Position numbers and translations under genes: made by a program. A DNA stretch of 64,000 nt from Alopecurus myosuroides. Its lineage: Eukaryota; Streptophyta; Magnoliopsida; Poales; Poaceae. A model generated the notes under the pieces. That model made no database searches, was not told where the DNA came from, and saw only the letters and a program-made list of their open reading frames with translations. Of this stretch, positions 60,152-64,000 are shown in pieces (position 1 is the stretch's first letter; every line of letters begins with the position of its first letter). The stretch lies in the NCBI GenBank assembly GCA_028641055.1, contig CM054057.1:577496610-577560609 (forward strand), read 5' to 3'.

Positions 60152-61370
60152 GCAAGTCATCACTCACATGAACCATTGTGTTCCATTCAACCCTGGTTAC
60201 CGATACTTTCCATTGTCTATTCTTGCTAGCCTTAGTGGTAGTTGTTTCTGTTACGAACCTATCACATGAATCCTTTAACCCTGATATTGCCTCACCACCA
60301 CTCCTACAACCCTTGATTGAGCCTGTGTCTTACTAGCATGCTTAGGTTGTTTTGCTCGAGTCTGTTAACCCGTTACTTTCAGTTACTATATTTCGTTATG
60401 TCTGGGGGCTCGATGTTTAATCAATCAATCAATCATGCTAATGTTATTACTTATAATAATTTGATGATAAGGCCGGCAGGAGGCCCTGTGTGGTTTTGAG
60501 GCCTCCTAGTGTCGACCCTAATAGGAAGGGTCTTGTCTACTGATCCATGATGAGCGCACTACCCGCATGTGGGAAGCGAGTATGGGCGCCCCCCCTCAAT
60601 TTGATTCGATTCGCATCTCGTCCAATCATCTCATTTTAGTTCGTGCTTTCTATTTGCCGCATGCATGTTTTTGCGAGCCCAGCGCAGGGTGGAACTTTCG
60701 TAGTCGGCATATAGGGGGACACGGTCTTAGAGTGCTATGAAGGTCCCTTTTCTTCGGGGCTTGATTAGCCGTGCGCCCAAGGTGCTTTGGCTTGAATGCG
60801 GAGAAGAGTTGAGTTGTGTTGATGCCCCGCTTGGTGGGAGGCATCCCATCTGTGGTTATTCATACGTGTACGGCCAAATTGGTGCAACCCTGCAGGGATA
60901 ATTCTCGAGAAGCCGTGTGTTTTCCCGCGTTATGGTTAACTTGGTGAAAGTACTGGCTAACAAGTACTCAGGACAACTTAAACCTAATGATTCATAATCT
61001 CACACCCCAAGATTATCAATCTGACTAGTAATAGGATTATTGTCACAATAACTTCTTCAATCTTAATCCAACTGTGTGAGTTATCCTCGGATTGCTTCTT
61101 TGCATAAGGGGCGAGATCCAGGATGGGTTTGTTTGAAGTTATCTTACAGTTGGTTACAACACTCGATCTTATCTCCTTTCTGATAGTTGGAAGTGATAGA
61201 ATCTCTGTAGTTGGTTAGCGCAGCCAGTTGCAGCATCTTTTATATACCCCCTTCCTTCCGTTGAACCCAAGTCATCTGTGCTTGTGTTGACGGGCTATAC
61301 TTTGGTGAACTGTGAGTCTTGCTTGCCAGTACGTCTATGTACTGACCCCTTTGGGCTGTGGTTTCCGCAG

Positions 61371-61435
61371 ACTACGATTACGAGGATCCAGGTGACGGCT
61401 ACTACGTGGAGTTTGACGAGGCTGCTGACGAGTAG
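61371..61435 (+). other. Exon-like acidic coding segment in LTR (terminal exon)
   Basis: It is preceded by GGTTTCCGCAG and read in phase 1. It encodes an acidic, tyrosine-rich peptide that ends DEAADE at TAG (61433-61435), about 470 bp before the LTR end. Position, phase and composition match 8760-8827 of the other family. Confidence 0.5.
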
Positions 61436-61905
61436 TTAGCGGACCCGGCAGGATCCGAGACATCGTGGATGGGCTCCGTCTTTATTTCAGTTTCCGCTTC
61501 TTAAGCCTATTTGGATTTTGTCTGTACTCAGACCCCTATGAATGCTTCCGCTGAGTTGTAATGATGCTATGTTGGGACATGTGTCCTCTGGATGATTGTA
61601 TTTGCTATCTCTGCCCTAGTGAGGGCCATTTGCAACTTATTTCTAACTTTTGTGTCGTAGAGGCATGTTGTGTATCCTTTTGTTCAAGCCGTTGACGTAC
61701 CATGTGTGTATGGTATGAAGTACGTCAATGGTAGTGTCCTGATTTCTACAGGATAGTTTACATCGACGGTGAACAGTAGCGATGGGTTGTCACACATAAG
61801 TGTTGGCCTACTCGTAAGAGACGCGGGTGCCGAAAGCCCCGTAATCCCATCAGAATACTATTCAGTTCGTACGGTGAGTATCTATAGAAGTCCGGGTGCG
61901 ACAAA

Positions 61906-61917
61906 TGGTATCAGAGC
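61906..61917 (+). promoter_or_regulatory. Primer binding site, iMet-tRNA type
   Basis: TGGTATCAGAGC begins two bases after the LTR end GCGACA. Confidence 0.93.
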
Positions 61918-62276
61918 CTGTCTGCCTGTAGGATCCCTTTTTACTGGTCGCAGTTGAGTCTAGAAACTATTTTGTAGCTATATAGGAAAAATGAAACGTG
62001 AGAGTAGGAATTCTGCCTTTTTTCTTCTTTCCCCACCCACCCACCCTTTTCTGGTAAGGAAGTGCAACGTTGTTTTCTGTTCTCACCTAAACTTTCAAGT
62101 TAGGATTTCACGTGTTTTGGGTTCTCCGTAGTACCTCAGAACTTTTGGTCTCGTTTCCCGATGTTGCTTTCGATATCCTGTTCTTCTAAAGAACTTTCGT
62201 CCGTTGAAACCTTGTTGTTGTTTTCCACTTCAATTCTTCTACCGAGTCTAATCAAAACTTCCCCGATCATCTGCAG

Positions 62277-63093
62277 ATGGATCTCAGGTTCTTCCCGCAG
62301 GTGGTTCGGATGACTCGCTGTGAGAGCACCGCCGGTTCCGGAGATGCTGAGAGACATGGTGACCTATCTGGGGTTCCATTGGGCACCAGAGTACCAGGTC
62401 TACGAGCAGCAGCGAGAGTTTGACCAGACCTACTACCAGGCTATCGTCTACATTCTGTCGGATGATGGCAGGAGCGTTGTCCACCGCTACGAGGCAGTAG
62501 TTCCACAGTGGATATGGCCGTGCAGCAGGCAGCTTTACGTGAGTCTCATCACCGTCCTCCGTGCTGACTACTGGGGGTTTGATGATTCCATCTATCGTCA
62601 CATCCCCCGTGTTTACATCACGTCAGCGGGAGTTCACTTCACCCTCCACAGCAACCTGGATACCTACGAGTCTGATAGCTCCAGGCTGCACACCACTGCT
62701 CAGTTCGTGAGGCACAGTGACGCAGTTGCTTCCACACTTTCTCAGGAGTTAGCCTCTGTCAGGGAGCAGCTCTATCTGGCGTTGACTCGTCTGGCTACGT
62801 ACACCACAGACTTCGTTGGAGACGAGCGCTTTGCGCGTTTCACTCAGCCAGCTGCGTTCCCGCTGCCAGATGCTGGAGGTTACGAGCCGATCAGAGGTCC
62901 ACTTCTCGACCTTGGTCCGGGCTACACTGGGATTCCACGTTTTGGAGCACAGGGAGACGACGCTTTCTACTTCACCACACCGAGAGTTGCTCTCAGAGCA
63001 GTCCCGCTCTACGTGGATCGTCGTCACACCTACTTCCGGGGGATTCCTCCGCACCGTATCTCTCGTCGTACTACTCACCGCCGTCCTGCGTGA
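62277..63093 (+). pseudogene. Extra ORF upstream of gag (ORF1), probably frameshifted near its start
   Basis: The ATG at 62277 follows an acceptor-like CATCTGCAG. Its frame gives MDLRFFPQVVRMTR and then runs off into unlike sequence. From about 62320 a different frame stays open to 63093 with a protein-like reading of about 257 codons: a W/Y-rich N-terminal domain, a helical SQELASVREQLYLALTRL segment (about residues 140-160) and a Pro/Arg-rich tail. A one- or two-base change near 62315 explains this. No function recognised. It sits in the same place as the ORF at 7563-8234. Confidence 0.6.
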
Positions 63094-63303
63094 TGAGCAT
63101 GGGAGTACCGATGTATCCATTCCTAGCTATGTTTAGTTATCCTTTGGCACCCGAACCATGTATTGGTCTGTTGGATATTCTGATGTATTTGAACATGTGA
63201 TGATGTACCTGTTGGTTATCTATTCATGCGTCGGAATAATCTATCTTTCGGTTACCAAGACTATCCTTTTCTATTGTTGTGCTAAAATGAATGTCTATTC
63301 AGG

Positions 63304-64000
63304 ATGCCGCCAACAAGGAGCAACCCGCCGGAGCCACCTCCGCTCACGGAGCTGTTGACTCAGATGACTCAGGTCGTGGCTCAGATGGCCCAGATCCAGG
63401 CTAACCAGCACAACAACCAGAATGCTCCGCGAGTCAGCATCAAGGAGTTTCTGAGCATGGGGCCGAGAGCTTTCGTGGCAACACGTGAGCCTCTGGATGC
63501 TGATGACTGGATCAGGGAGATGAACAGGGCTCTGGAGATAGCTCATGTTGCTGAGGAAGATAAGGTCAAGTATGCCACCTACCTACTGAAGGGTCGCAGC
63601 TACTTGGTGGGAGAAACTACCAGACCATGAGAGCTGGCTATCCTATCACCTGGGGTTGTTTCAAGGATGCCTTCCTGAAGCCCACATCCCAGATGGTCTC
63701 ATGGAAAGGATGCGTGAGGAATTCTGCTCTCTCAACAGGGCAAGCTGGACGTCCTCGGCTACCAGAACGAGTTCAATCGTCTAGCTCGATACGCTGGTGA
63801 CGAGGTGTCCACTGAAGCCAAGAAGATGGCAAGGTTCCGCCGAGGTTTTAACCCGGAACTAAAGTACGCTCTCACCAACGTCAAGTGCAAGGACTTCGTG
63901 GAGCTCGTGAACACCGCGCTCAATGAGGAGAAACGGGCGCAAGGCGTTCGAGGAGTCCCGTAAGCACTCGCGTGAGGGTGGTTCCTCCTCCAACATGACC
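63304..64000 (+). pseudogene. gag: Chromovirus-like gag, frameshifted, cut by window end
   Basis: The ATG at 63304 follows an acceptor-like TCTATTCAG. The N-terminal part has Q/M-rich helices (LLTQMTQVVAQMAQIQ), then the gag domain start (FLSMGPRAF, PLDADDWIREMNRALEIA). The frame breaks at about 63610 where the conserved WWENY segment is expected, and again near 63690-63740. The domain then continues in another frame (YQNEFNRLARYAGDEV, RFRRGFNPELKYAL) before another break near 63940. At least three indels. It would be the capsid protein. Confidence 0.8.

Larger units (their letters stand above)
57431..61903 (+). repeat. 4.5 kb 5' LTR of the Gypsy element
   Basis: It starts TGTAACATCC and ends GGGTGCGACA, 4473 bp. 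AT-rich flanks surround a GC-rich core at 58060-58740 that holds the TATA box and leader. Two exon-like acidic coding segments occur near its 3' end. Only one LTR copy is in the window, so the boundaries rest on the TG/CA ends, the break of the Athila LTR and the PBS. Confidence 0.8.
57431..64000 (+). mobile_element. Ty3/Gypsy element with 4.5 kb LTR, 5' part
   Basis: It is inserted in the Athila LTR. The 5' LTR is 57431-61903, the iMet-type PBS 61906-61917, then an extra ORF and a chromovirus-like gag running off the window. The long LTR, Met-tRNA primer and gag style suggest the Tekay/Del group, but without RT or the chromodomain this is tentative. Confidence 0.82.

Noticed and set aside
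1..64000. Host protein-coding genes, rRNA, tRNA, CRISPR, prokaryotic operons
   Set aside because: Every long ORF maps to a retroelement or is a shadow frame. The only tRNA-like matches are primer binding sites, and no spaced-repeat array was seen.

Overview
This is a piece of intergenic plant nuclear DNA made almost entirely of nested LTR retrotransposons. The organism is most likely a large-genome pooid grass (wheat, barley, rye or oat type). Three things point there: a Copia LTR that opens TGAAGGGAATATGCCC and carries a BARE-1/Angela-style leader, Athila-type LTRs that open TGATACGTC, and several Ty3/Gypsy elements with very long LTRs. I found no host gene, rRNA, tRNA, CRISPR array or prokaryotic signal. 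All family assignments come from reading the sequence; no database was searched.

Layout. (1) 1-32747 is a minus-strand, LARD-like Gypsy element. It has about 6.0 kb LTRs and only a 3.3 kb interior, holding an extra ORF, a shortened gag with a zinc knuckle, and a plus-strand ORF with its own TATA box and one membrane segment. Its 3' LTR (1-5190) runs off the left edge. Its 5' LTR (8474-32747) is split by a Copia element (8889-17230, TSD AAGAC) and by a young Tat-like Gypsy, here called Tat1 (18083-27958, TSD GGTAG). (2) 32748-34946 is the end of another LTR of the same family in opposite orientation, so the element probably inserted into its own kind. (3) 34947-50914 is the 3' part of an Athila-type element (gag end, protease, no RT). 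Its 3' LTR is split by a second Tat-like copy, Tat2 (39239-49886, minus strand, TSD CTTAT). (4) 51027-57430 is one or two more Athila-type elements, rearranged. (5) 57431-64000 is the 5' part of a plus-strand Gypsy with a 4.5 kb LTR, an extra ORF and a chromovirus-like gag, cut by the right edge.

Function. Tat1 keeps gag but has lost RT, RNase H and integrase. Tat2 keeps protease-RT-RNase H-integrase (with stops and a frameshift) but has lost gag. Both carry a spliced gene on the opposite strand with its own TATA box. The Copia element has near-identical LTRs around a decayed interior. These patterns suggest mobilisation in trans. The most novel-looking signals are exon-like acidic coding segments inside the LTRs of two long-LTR families, the TATA-driven antisense membrane ORF, and the splice-acceptor-plus-ATG arrangement before both ORFs of the two long-LTR elements.
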